This document shows, piece after piece, positions 16,896-24,667 of a stretch of DNA of 64,000 bases. Source of the DNA: JAAYSA01 sp035367155 (GTDB taxonomy: Bacteria > Bacillota_I > Bacilli_A > RFN20 > CAG-826); contig DAOSJI010000003.1 in NCBI GenBank assembly GCA_035367155.1, positions 1 to 64,000 of the forward strand, in the 5' to 3' direction. The number at the start of each line of letters is the position of its first letter. The first letter of the stretch is position 1. The position numbers and the translations under genes are program-made. Below the pieces are notes generated by a model. It was not told the origin of the DNA. It did not search any database and worked only from the letters and a program-made list of their open reading frames with translations.

Positions 16896-18098
16896 ATGAA
16901 AAAAGCATTATTATACTTTCAATCAGGCGGACCAACGGCCGTTATTAACACCTCATTTTATGGTGTAATCAAACAAGCATTAAAAGAAGAAAAAGTTGGT
17001 GGAATCTATGGAAGCATTCATGGGATTGAAGGAATTTTAAAAGATGAATTAATTGATTTAAGAAAAGAAGATCCTGAAACAATTGAACTTTTAAAACAAA
17101 CGCCAGCGGCAGCACTAGGTACGACCCGTTATAAATTAAGTGAAGATATTGGTGATATTGATTATCAAAGAATTCTTAATACTTGTCAAAAACATAATGT
17201 TGGGTATCTTCTTGTAAATGGTGGGAACGACTCTATGGATACATGCCACAAATTGTCACTCTTTTTTGCAAAAGTGGGCTATGATTGCAATGTTATCGGT
17301 ATTCCAAAAACCATTGATAACGATTTAGCTTTTACTGATCATTGTCTTGGTTTTCCAAGTGCAGCACGCTATGTTGTTCAATCAATTCAAGATATCGCTC
17401 TTGATAATTTAGTTTATTCAAAGGGTAAAGTAGTAATTATTGAAGTAATGGGAAGAAACGCAGGGTGGCTTACTGCAGCAGCGGCCGTGATTTCTGAGCC
17501 ACATCTAAAACCTGATTATATTTATGTTCCAGAAGAACGTTTTGATATTAATGAATTTTGTGAAAGAGCACGACGAGTTTACGAAGAAAAAGGATCTGCC
17601 TTATTTGTCGTAAGTGAAGGTGTTGAAGCATATTTGCCACTAGAAAATAAAAAACGAGATTTATTTGGACATGTTCAACTAGGTGGTGTTAGCGGCATTT
17701 TAGCAGGCGAGATTGAACGCCGATATGGTATTTCGACTAGACCAATTGAATTTAGTCTTCTTCAACGAGCAGGAACTGAATACATTACTCGTGTAGATCA
17801 AGAAGAAGCAATTCAAGTTTCTAAAAAGGCTGTTCAAGCAGTTGTAAGTGGTAAAACTAATAAAATGGTTATTATCGAACGTCTTGAAGGGCCAACTTAT
17901 AAAGTTCGTTACTGTTTAAAAGAATTATCAAATATTGCTAACGTTGAACATAAATTAACCCCAGAATTAATTAATGATATGCGTGGTAACGGGATAAAAA
18001 TAAAAGAGTACCTTTTACCATTAATTAAAGATACGATCAAACTTGAATATAAAGATGGTCGTGCAAAGTATGCGAAATTAAAGAAATACCGTGTATAA
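16896..18098 (+). CDS. pfp: PPi-dependent 6-phosphofructokinase
   Basis: The protein phosphorylates fructose-6-phosphate in glycolysis. Two residues separate PPi- from ATP-using enzymes: the second Gly of GGDGS is Asp here (GGNDSM, Asp112), and the Gly of PGTIDND is Lys (PKTIDND, Lys138). Both match the PPi type. TIDND (catalytic Asp141), MGRNAGW and the substrate strands are intact. I use the ATG at 16896, preceded by AAAGGAGA, giving 400 residues. It directly follows atpC, linking a reversible, ATP-sparing glycolytic step with the ATP synthase transcript. A terminator follows at 18117. Confidence 0.92.
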   Translation: MKKALLYFQSGGPTAVINTSFYGVIKQALKEEKVGGIYGSIHGIEGILKDELIDLRKEDPETIELLKQTPAAALGTTRYKLSEDIGDIDYQRILNTCQKHNVGYLLVNGGNDSMDTCHKLSLFFAKVGYDCNVIGIPKTIDNDLAFTDHCLGFPSAARYVVQSIQDIALDNLVYSKGKVVIIEVMGRNAGWLTAAAAVISEPHLKPDYIYVPEERFDINEFCERARRVYEEKGSALFVVSEGVEAYLPLENKKRDLFGHVQLGGVSGILAGEIERRYGISTRPIEFSLLQRAGTEYITRVDQEEAIQVSKKAVQAVVSGKTNKMVIIERLEGPTYKVRYCLKELSNIANVEHKLTPELINDMRGNGIKIKEYLLPLIKDTIKLEYKDGRAKYAKLKKYRV

Positions 18099-18116
18099 AC
18101 GAACAAAATAATAGTA

Positions 18117-18144
18117 TAAAATCGTGTAATTTTACACGATTTTA
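18117..18144 (+). terminator. Terminator of the atp-pfp operon
   Basis: A near-perfect palindrome with arms AAAATCGTGTAA/TTACACGATTTT lies 18 bases after the pfp stop. The strong stem and T-run support rho-independent termination. Confidence 0.85.
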
Positions 18145-18167
18145 TATTTATTAATAAAAAACTTCGC

Positions 18168-18173
18168 TATAAT
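18168..18173 (+). promoter_or_regulatory. -10 box of a probable leaderless transcript
   Basis: TATAAT is separated from the ATG at 18180 by exactly six bases, the usual distance to a transcription start. No ribosome binding site and no clear -35 box are visible. The mRNA probably starts at the A of the ATG. Confidence 0.6.
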
Positions 18174-18179
18174 ATAAGT

Positions 18180-19124
18180 ATGAATCCTTGGGTTATCGCA
18201 ATTTTAGTAATCATAGGTGTATTAATCCTTTATTTATTAATACTTTTTTTGGTGTTTATTATCTTTTTTGGAAGGACTACAGGGACTCCCGTTGAAAACA
18301 ATAAACTACTTGGAGACAATTGGGGTGATAACTTTACTAATTTAAAAAAAGAAAGAGAAAAAGTATTTGTTAAAACCAAAAAGTATGAAGACATTTATAT
18401 AAAAAGCGATGATAATCTTAAATTACATGCTTATTTATTTGAAAATAAGTTAAGTGATACAGTTATTATTTTTATTCACGGATATAAATCTCAAGCTACA
18501 TTTGAAGGGACGGTAGGATTAATGCTTTATCGTGAAAAGGCTACATTACTACTTGTTGATCAAAGAGCATGTGGAAAAAGTGAAGGGAAGTACATAACTT
18601 TTGGTGCGAAAGAAAAATATGATATTTTACTTTGGATTAAATTTATTAATGAAAGGTATTACGGAAAGAAAACTATTTATATACACGGTGCATCGATGGG
18701 TGCTGCTACAACATTAATGGTTTCCTCTTTAACAAATTTACCAGCAAATGTTAAGGGCTTTATCGCAGATTCTCCATATACAAGTGCGGCAGAAGTTGGA
18801 TTACATACATTAAAAGTTATGACAGGAGTAAATTTTAGATTATCTCTTAGGATTATAGATATGTATTGTCGGATGTTTGCTGGGTTTTCTTTATACAAAA
18901 CCAATACACTTAATGACATTAAAAATAATACAAAATTACCAGTTTTTATTATCCATGGAAAATCTGATAATTTTGTTCCGTTTGAAATGGGAGAAAAAAA
19001 TTATGCTGAAATTATAGCTCCTAAAAGATTTATTGGTGTTGATGGTGCAAATCACTGCCAAGCCTACTTTTTATATCCTGAAAAATCAAAAGAAATTTTA
19101 AACGAATTTATTTGGGGCAAATAA
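18180..19124 (+). CDS. Membrane-anchored alpha/beta hydrolase
   Basis: An N-terminal membrane helix (residues 5-30) is followed by an alpha/beta hydrolase domain. The oxyanion strand is IIFIHGYKSQ, the nucleophile elbow is GASMGA (Ser), the acid is probably Asp in HGKSDNFVP, and the base is His in GANHCQAY. Such proteins are esterases or peptidases of broad specificity; this one would act at the inner membrane face or outside, depending on orientation. It is the first gene of a run leading into tcdA and the glycan genes. The start appears leaderless; the N-terminal helix supports this start. Confidence 0.8.
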   Translation: MNPWVIAILVIIGVLILYLLILFLVFIIFFGRTTGTPVENNKLLGDNWGDNFTNLKKEREKVFVKTKKYEDIYIKSDDNLKLHAYLFENKLSDTVIIFIHGYKSQATFEGTVGLMLYREKATLLLVDQRACGKSEGKYITFGAKEKYDILLWIKFINERYYGKKTIYIHGASMGAATTLMVSSLTNLPANVKGFIADSPYTSAAEVGLHTLKVMTGVNFRLSLRIIDMYCRMFAGFSLYKTNTLNDIKNNTKLPVFIIHGKSDNFVPFEMGEKNYAEIIAPKRFIGVDGANHCQAYFLYPEKSKEILNEFIWGK

Positions 19125-19125
19125 A

Positions 19126-19800
19126 ATGAGATACGCTCGAATACTACCTTTAATAGGAAATAAAGGACTTGAAAAAATCCAAAAAAGCCATGTAACCATT
19201 TTTGGAATTGGCGGAGTTGGGGGCACTGCCGCCTTAGCTTTAGCTAGAATGGGTATTGGTAAGATTAGTATCTATGATTTTGATGTTGTAGAAGAAACAA
19301 ATTTGAACCGACAAGTGGTCGCTGACATTACTACTATAGGAAAAATGAAAGTTGATGTTTTAGAGTCGAAAATACAAGAAATAAACCCAAATTGCACGGT
19401 TTTTAAATATTCAAAAAAAGTAACAATTGAAGATATTGAAATGATTGAAGTTGGAGAATGCGACTTTTATATTGATGCTTTGGATGATGTTAATGTGAAA
19501 GTTGCTCTAATAAAAAGAGCATATTTTGATAAGATACCCTTAATTAGTTCAATGGGAGCAGGCAACCGTTTTGATCCGACAAAGGTATTAATTTCAGACA
19601 TTTTTAAAACAGAGGGCGATCCTCTTGCAAAACTAATTCGTAGTGAATTAAGAAAATTAGGTGTAAAAAAACAAGTGGTAGTGTGGAGTAAAGAAGACCC
19701 AATTAAAAATACTACAAGAACTCCAAGCAGTTCGGTATTTGTGCCCAATTCATTCGGACTTGCACTTGCATATTTTGTTATTAAACAACTTTTAGATTAG
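19126..19800 (+). CDS. tcdA: tRNA threonylcarbamoyladenosine dehydratase
   Basis: An E1-like (ThiF/MoeB) fold: FGIGGVGGTAALALARMGIG binds ATP, DFDVVEETNLNRQ is the conserved loop, and IDALDDVNVKVALI follows. The N-terminus RYARILPLIGNKGLEKI and length (224 residues) fit TcdA/CsdL, which cyclises t6A at position 37 of ANN-decoding tRNAs to ct6A. The t6A synthesis genes tsaE, tsaB and tsaD are also in this window. It follows the hydrolase by one base. ThiF or MoeB are less likely because the partner genes are absent. Confidence 0.85.
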   Translation: MRYARILPLIGNKGLEKIQKSHVTIFGIGGVGGTAALALARMGIGKISIYDFDVVEETNLNRQVVADITTIGKMKVDVLESKIQEINPNCTVFKYSKKVTIEDIEMIEVGECDFYIDALDDVNVKVALIKRAYFDKIPLISSMGAGNRFDPTKVLISDIFKTEGDPLAKLIRSELRKLGVKKQVVVWSKEDPIKNTTRTPSSSVFVPNSFGLALAYFVIKQLLD

Positions 19801-19809
19801 AATATCATT

Positions 19810-20766
19810 ATGAAAGTAAAGAAACGAAAAGGGTCGCGATTAAGTTATATCTGGGAATTTATAAAAAGTGCTCCCCATGTTTTAAAGTACAAACTTTTTA
19901 AAATTGCTCCAAAGCATAATAAAATTGGAAAATACAAACAAATTACAATGAATGAAAGTATTGTTGTACTTCAAACTGAAATTCAACGAGGAAAACCTTT
20001 CGCAGCTATTCGTTTTGGTGGCACAGAGATAAGTGCGTTTAATGGTTATGAAAAAAAACGTTTCGGTTTTGCACGGAAATATAGTAAAAATGTTAGGTAT
20101 GCGCTTAAAAATAATGGGGGCTTTTTTCCAACTGACGATGAAAACATCGATAACTATGGCGAGTATTTGTTAGATATTTTAAGTGGTACTACATTACTTG
20201 GGATAAGTGGTTTACACATGGAAAATTATTTTTTCAAATACTATTGTCCAAGCGCAAAACCTGTTCAAAATTGGGCATTTGATCCAATATTAGGAAGGTG
20301 GTCTCATCTTTTAGAAGGTAAACGAGTACTAGTTATTTCTCCTCTTGCTGAACAAATTGAAGAACAATATAAGAAAAGAAAATTGTTATTCGGTGAAGAT
20401 AGCAATATACTGCCTGAATTTACACTAATTACAATAAAAGCAGTACAAACAATTGCTAAGGAAACTGATGAAAGATTTAGTAATTGGTTTGAAGCGCTTG
20501 ATTATATGAAAGTTCAAATATTAAAACATGAGTTTGATATTGCGCTCGTTGGAGCAGGAGCATATGGAACGCCTTTATGCTTATTTATTAATTCATTAAA
20601 TAAACAAGCAATACAAAGTGGTGGCGCAACACAATTGTTATTTGGTATCATTGGAAAAAGATGGGAAAAAAGAGACTACGTTAGTAGATATATAAATGAA
20701 CATTGGCAAAGACCAAACTTAAAGCCGAAAGGAGCACATAATGTCGAAAATGGATGCTACTGGTAA
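19810..20766 (+). CDS. Putative glycosyltransferase of the GT-D fold (DUF1792-like)
   Basis: A 318-residue cytosolic protein with basic N-terminus. FAAIRFGGTEISAF corresponds to the RFGxGE nucleotide-sugar motif of GT-D type transferases, and WAFDPILGRWSHLLEGKRVLVISPLAEQI and ALVGAGAYGTPL are typical later strands. The C-terminal KGAHNVENGCYW also recurs in this group as far as I recall. It would transfer a sugar onto a lipid-linked or protein acceptor. It overlaps the next gene by 26 bases; together with the polymerase-like protein, lipoprotein and TupA-like gene it forms a small glycan cluster. Substrate unknown. Confidence 0.65.
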   Translation: MKVKKRKGSRLSYIWEFIKSAPHVLKYKLFKIAPKHNKIGKYKQITMNESIVVLQTEIQRGKPFAAIRFGGTEISAFNGYEKKRFGFARKYSKNVRYALKNNGGFFPTDDENIDNYGEYLLDILSGTTLLGISGLHMENYFFKYYCPSAKPVQNWAFDPILGRWSHLLEGKRVLVISPLAEQIEEQYKKRKLLFGEDSNILPEFTLITIKAVQTIAKETDERFSNWFEALDYMKVQILKHEFDIALVGAGAYGTPLCLFINSLNKQAIQSGGATQLLFGIIGKRWEKRDYVSRYINEHWQRPNLKPKGAHNVENGCYW

Positions 20767-22252
20767 AAAACCAGTAATTGATAAAGAAAAATATGAAGCA
20801 AATATTAAATTAGTAATTCTTTTTGTTTCCTTAGAGTTATTAGCATTTGTAGCAATGAACTTAGGAAATTATATGATTATTTTTAATATCATTTCAATTT
20901 TGCTAGTTTTAGCATCATTACCTATATTAATAAAAATACTTAAAGTGGAACAAAATTTTGAATTATTGATTTATGCGATTCCCTTATTATTTTATTTTCT
21001 TCTTATTTTATTAGGACCGACTTATAAAGTTGCCCCAGAAAATTTGGGTCAACACCCCGATTACATTTTCATGGGGCGTTCTATTTTTAAACTGCTTGAG
21101 TCTATTGGAGGATTAATTAGTTTCTTCTTACTTGCCTATATAATTAGAAGAACTGACGGGTTTAAACATAAATATGTACCATATATGATCTTAGGAGGAT
21201 TTGCACTATTAGTGTCTGTTTCTCTAATAGCTACACTTTATAATTACGGTGCATTTTACCGCTTAATTTATCAAAATATGCTTAATTATTATGCTGGAAA
21301 ACCATATTTAGTTGCCAAACAATCATCTTATTTGCTCGGCTTTAATATAGCAACAGTTGATTCAAAAGCTTTAGTTAATATTGCTTTGTTCTTAGCATCT
21401 TCTTTAGTTACTCTACTATTTATAAAAGAGAAAAATAATCGAAAACAAATATTAATTTTAAGTGGTTTAGGATTAATTGGTATATTGACAATAGCTTTAT
21501 TACCAGATTTCACCGCGTTGGTCTTTTTAATACCTTCTTTTGCTTTTGCTCTTTTATATAAATATGATCAGTTGAAAACGAAGTGGTTTAAAATTACAGC
21601 ACTTTCTATACTAGGGTTAGTAGGTCTTTCGATAATTGTTGGTTTATTCTGCGCGTTTGGTAATCAAACGGTTATTAATTTATTATCAAGCAATGGGTTT
21701 ACTCGCAAGATATTTTTAAATAGCAAAGTCTTAGTTTATTATCAAGTGATAAGAGATTCATTTGTTAAGGGTGCTTTTTTTGGAGTTCCATTCACCTATC
21801 CTGTAAATGAATTTCCTCTTTCTACTGGTATAACAGTTAAAGATGCATTTCCTACTGGAAACTTCTTAATGGATGCATTAAGAGAAGTAGGTTGGATTGG
21901 GTTTCTTAGCTTACTAATCTTTGTTGTTTTTTCAGTAAAAGTTGTTATTAATTACTTAGATAAAAGTGAAGATCCAAAACATATTAAAACACTATTTGTT
22001 TCTTTATTAATTATGATTTTTGTGCGTTATTTCTTTTTTTATCCACACGCGTTATACTCATTTACTAGTGAGTTTTGGAGTATTAATTATTTCCCATTGA
22101 TTGAATCACATGTTTTTACAATTGTGATTTTCTTATTGGGCTACATGTATTTACCAAACTCAATTTTTAAACAAAACAAGTTACCCTTAAAAGAAGAAAA
22201 TAAACATAACGATAAGAAGGAGGAAGTTTACGAATGGCAAGAAATAAAATAA
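20741..22252 (+). CDS. Polytopic membrane protein, O-antigen polymerase/ligase-like
   Basis: A 503-residue protein with about 12 membrane helices and one large non-membrane loop between residues about 320 and 370 (GAFFGVPFTYPVNEFPLSTGITVKDAFPTGNFLMDALREVGWIG). That loop followed by ALREVGWIGFLSLL resembles the extracytoplasmic loop and following helix of Wzy polymerases and O-antigen ligases. The start has a good AAAGGAG site. The charged C-terminal tail is cytoplasmic. Its place after a glycosyltransferase supports polymerisation or transfer of a surface glycan; the family assignment is tentative. Confidence 0.55.
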   Translation: MSKMDATGKKPVIDKEKYEANIKLVILFVSLELLAFVAMNLGNYMIIFNIISILLVLASLPILIKILKVEQNFELLIYAIPLLFYFLLILLGPTYKVAPENLGQHPDYIFMGRSIFKLLESIGGLISFFLLAYIIRRTDGFKHKYVPYMILGGFALLVSVSLIATLYNYGAFYRLIYQNMLNYYAGKPYLVAKQSSYLLGFNIATVDSKALVNIALFLASSLVTLLFIKEKNNRKQILILSGLGLIGILTIALLPDFTALVFLIPSFAFALLYKYDQLKTKWFKITALSILGLVGLSIIVGLFCAFGNQTVINLLSSNGFTRKIFLNSKVLVYYQVIRDSFVKGAFFGVPFTYPVNEFPLSTGITVKDAFPTGNFLMDALREVGWIGFLSLLIFVVFSVKVVINYLDKSEDPKHIKTLFVSLLIMIFVRYFFFYPHALYSFTSEFWSINYFPLIESHVFTIVIFLLGYMYLPNSIFKQNKLPLKEENKHNDKKEEVYEWQEIK

Positions 22253-23181
22253 AAAGAGTTTCAACAATACTCTTTCTAGTCTTTTTCCTTACTGGTTGTA
22301 AAGATGCAGTTAATGAAGTATTTAATCAAGGTCAATACACGGATAGTGATTTTTTGGCCAATTATTATTCCTATTATCCAGAAGAGTTAAGAAAAAATGT
22401 ATATTCTACTAATGAAACAATAATTGATATTGATGTAAGCGATAAGACTTATTCGTTTTTAGGCGGTGAAGCTAAAGAAAAAGCTTTAATTCCAGATTAT
22501 CAAGAGGGTTTAATTTCTAAAAAAGAACTTAAAGAAAAATTTGGTATAGATTTAGATGAAAACACTGTAGAAGAAGTGCTTAACAATCAATTACAAAGAG
22601 TAAGTTGGTATGACTATTCAAAATATTACAATCTTTCTGATAGTAACTACGGCGATAGTAAAATAAATGATTCCTTCAAACGAGGTTATTTTTCAAAAAT
22701 GACTGATGGTCTAATTAATTGTTTTGGATTTGGCGCGATCGCTAGAATTCAAACTGATGAAAACGGCTTTGGTGTTCTATTTAAACATGAACTCGTTGAA
22801 TACACTTCCTTTTTTGTTTCCTTAAGAGGTGCTACCAATATTGATGAGGGACCAACTTATAATAGTGATCTAGAATTTAGAGTATCTTTTTACATTGAAG
22901 AAAGCGCAAGTATGCAACCATCAAAAGTTACTTTTAAAATGGATTTAAATGAAATTTATACAGATGGAAGCGGGAATTCTAATGTTATTTACTTTAGATT
23001 AAAAGATGTTTTAACCCAACAACAACTCCCCCTATTGAAAAGAACCACCGGTTTCTCCTTTAGTTTTACTCTTAAGGAACATGTGCTCCTTTGCCCAGGT
23101 GGTGTTGTTAATACGGATACTGATTATAAATTTGCATTAATGCTTTATGAATTAATGCTTCCACATTCAAAGTGGCGTTAA
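22234..23181 (+). CDS. Lipoprotein of unknown function in the glycan cluster
   Basis: The signal peptide ends with the lipobox LTGC (Cys22), so the 315-residue protein should be lipid-anchored outside the membrane. The mature part is mixed alpha/beta without a family I recognise; it contains a helix KALIPDYQEGLISKKELKEK and several beta strands near the C-terminus. The gene overlaps the polymerase-like gene by 19 bases and its end overlaps the convergent ATP-grasp gene by four. It may act in export or attachment of the glycan, but this is inferred only from position. Confidence 0.75.
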   Translation: MARNKIKRVSTILFLVFFLTGCKDAVNEVFNQGQYTDSDFLANYYSYYPEELRKNVYSTNETIIDIDVSDKTYSFLGGEAKEKALIPDYQEGLISKKELKEKFGIDLDENTVEEVLNNQLQRVSWYDYSKYYNLSDSNYGDSKINDSFKRGYFSKMTDGLINCFGFGAIARIQTDENGFGVLFKHELVEYTSFFVSLRGATNIDEGPTYNSDLEFRVSFYIEESASMQPSKVTFKMDLNEIYTDGSGNSNVIYFRLKDVLTQQQLPLLKRTTGFSFSFTLKEHVLLCPGGVVNTDTDYKFALMLYELMLPHSKWR

Positions 23182-24074
23182 GGAAGCGTTAACCATTTAC
23201 CCATTAAGAAATCATAACTATCATCATCAAGAATTAATGTTCCTTTAGCAGGAGTAAATGTTAACTCATTAAAATATATTTTTTTACCGACTAAATATAA
23301 GTCAACTCTAACAAAAGGAAAGTCTTTTCCTAAAATGGCTGCAATTTGCGCCATTTTTTCAAATTGAGCTGGTTTTTGTAAAGGATAGTCGGTTTTTGTC
23401 CAGTGATTAAACTGAGCACCATCAAAGGGTTCAAAGTTCATATCTAGATTATTATAACGAATATCTTGTCCTCTTCCCGTTACTACATATAAGTATCGCG
23501 GAGTTCCGTTAAAGACATTAAATTTATATTCAGTTGGAAGAGAAGTTTCCGTTCCAACATAATGCTCGATGATAAGTTGAGGTTTAATTTTACTATAGTG
23601 AAGCTCAACAGTTTTTTTACCATAGTCAGTTCTAAGCCAGCGACGACATTTCTTTTCAAGTTCTTTCTTATCAAGCTTACTTTTGTCTTTGCAAATATAG
23701 TTAAAAGCACAAGCATGAGTAGCTTTAATAACAAATTGATTAGGTACTTTATCCCACTCAATTTCTTTAAAAGAGTCATAAATTCCAACAATTGGAACAA
23801 GGAGTTCCTCTAAGCCTTTTTCTTTAACAAATTCTCTTGCCCCAACTCTTCCAGCAGCCCAACTGACTTTATCATCGTAGGGATAAATATCAAGACGTAA
23901 TTTTTGTAGTTTTTCGGTAAAGCGCTCTAGGTTTACCCAATCTAGCTTATGTCCTGTAATATAGCGATATTGAAGCGAAACATAAGCGCGTTTATTAAAA
24001 ACACGCAAAAGTGGTTGAATACTTTTTGCAATAAATCGTTTTAACTTGTTTTCTTTAAAGTTTTTGTTTGCCAT
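23178..24074 (-). CDS. TupA-like ATP-grasp protein
   Basis: This 298-residue protein matches the TupA-like ATP-grasp group found in polysaccharide and teichuronopeptide loci: FVIKATHACAFNYICKDKS (nucleotide-binding loop), LIIEHYVG, TEYKFNVFNG, FVRVDLYLVGKKIYFNELTFTPAKG with the metal-binding Glu/Asn. Family members probably ligate amino acids or similar groups onto sugar polymers. It is read toward the plus-strand glycan genes, its stop overlapping that of the lipoprotein gene. A TATACT -10 box stands about 15 bases before the ATG, giving a very short leader. Confidence 0.8.
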   Translation of the reverse strand: MANKNFKENKLKRFIAKSIQPLLRVFNKRAYVSLQYRYITGHKLDWVNLERFTEKLQKLRLDIYPYDDKVSWAAGRVGAREFVKEKGLEELLVPIVGIYDSFKEIEWDKVPNQFVIKATHACAFNYICKDKSKLDKKELEKKCRRWLRTDYGKKTVELHYSKIKPQLIIEHYVGTETSLPTEYKFNVFNGTPRYLYVVTGRGQDIRYNNLDMNFEPFDGAQFNHWTKTDYPLQKPAQFEKMAQIAAILGKDFPFVRVDLYLVGKKIYFNELTFTPAKGTLILDDDSYDFLMGKWLTLP

Positions 24075-24148
24075 ATTTTTATCATCTTTAGTATACTTTT
24101 ACCGTTAATTAATTGCAATTATATGATAAAGTGAGTAAGAGAACATAA

Positions 24149-24520
24149 ATGAAAGAACAACTAAAGAAAAAAGAAACATGGATAGCAATTATTATTATGG
24201 TGCTTGTCGCTAATGTAGTTGCTTTTGGTTTATATTTTTTAACTGCCTATACAACAATTTTTGGTTCTTTTAATGTAAATTTCCCTTTTGGTGTAGAAAT
24301 TGTCATCTTATTATTTATCATAGTTTATTTTGCTTATGGATTTATTGTTACCGATTTTCGTGAAGCTAGAGTAAGAAGAAAAGAAAAAAACTGGGCGGGT
24401 AAACTCAGTGAAAAAGAAATTGCTCATAAAAGAAAACATAGAACTGCACCCTGGATTAGTTCAGCGATTTTATTAATAGTTGTTATTGTTCTAGAAATCA
24501 TCTCATTTTTTGTCAAATAA
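24149..24520 (+). CDS. Small membrane protein of unknown function
   Basis: A 123-residue protein with three membrane helices (about residues 12-33, 46-65 and 99-121) and a basic loop (DFREARVRRKEKNW) between the second and third. TATGAT (24122-24127) may be its -10 box and AGTAAGAGA a weak ribosome binding site. I do not recognise a family. It lies between the divergent ATP-grasp gene and the opp operon. Confidence 0.7.
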   Translation: MKEQLKKKETWIAIIIMVLVANVVAFGLYFLTAYTTIFGSFNVNFPFGVEIVILLFIIVYFAYGFIVTDFREARVRRKEKNWAGKLSEKEIAHKRKHRTAPWISSAILLIVVIVLEIISFFVK

Positions 24521-24604
24521 AAACATTTTAATAATTTATTATTAATAAACACTTTGAATGTATCATTTTGGTAGCGTTTTCACAATGAGAAAAAAAGTTT
24601 TTAT

Positions 24605-24633
24605 TTGACTATAAAAATAAGTGCTATTATGAT
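24605..24633 (+). promoter_or_regulatory. Promoter of the opp operon
   Basis: TTGACT (24605-24610) and TATGAT (24628-24633) are 17 bases apart, a strong vegetative promoter. The leader is about 30 bases and ends with the ribosome binding site AAAGGAGG before the oppA ATG at 24668. Confidence 0.8.
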
Positions 24634-24667
24634 ATTTATTGTATAAATTCATAAAAGGAGGCAAATT

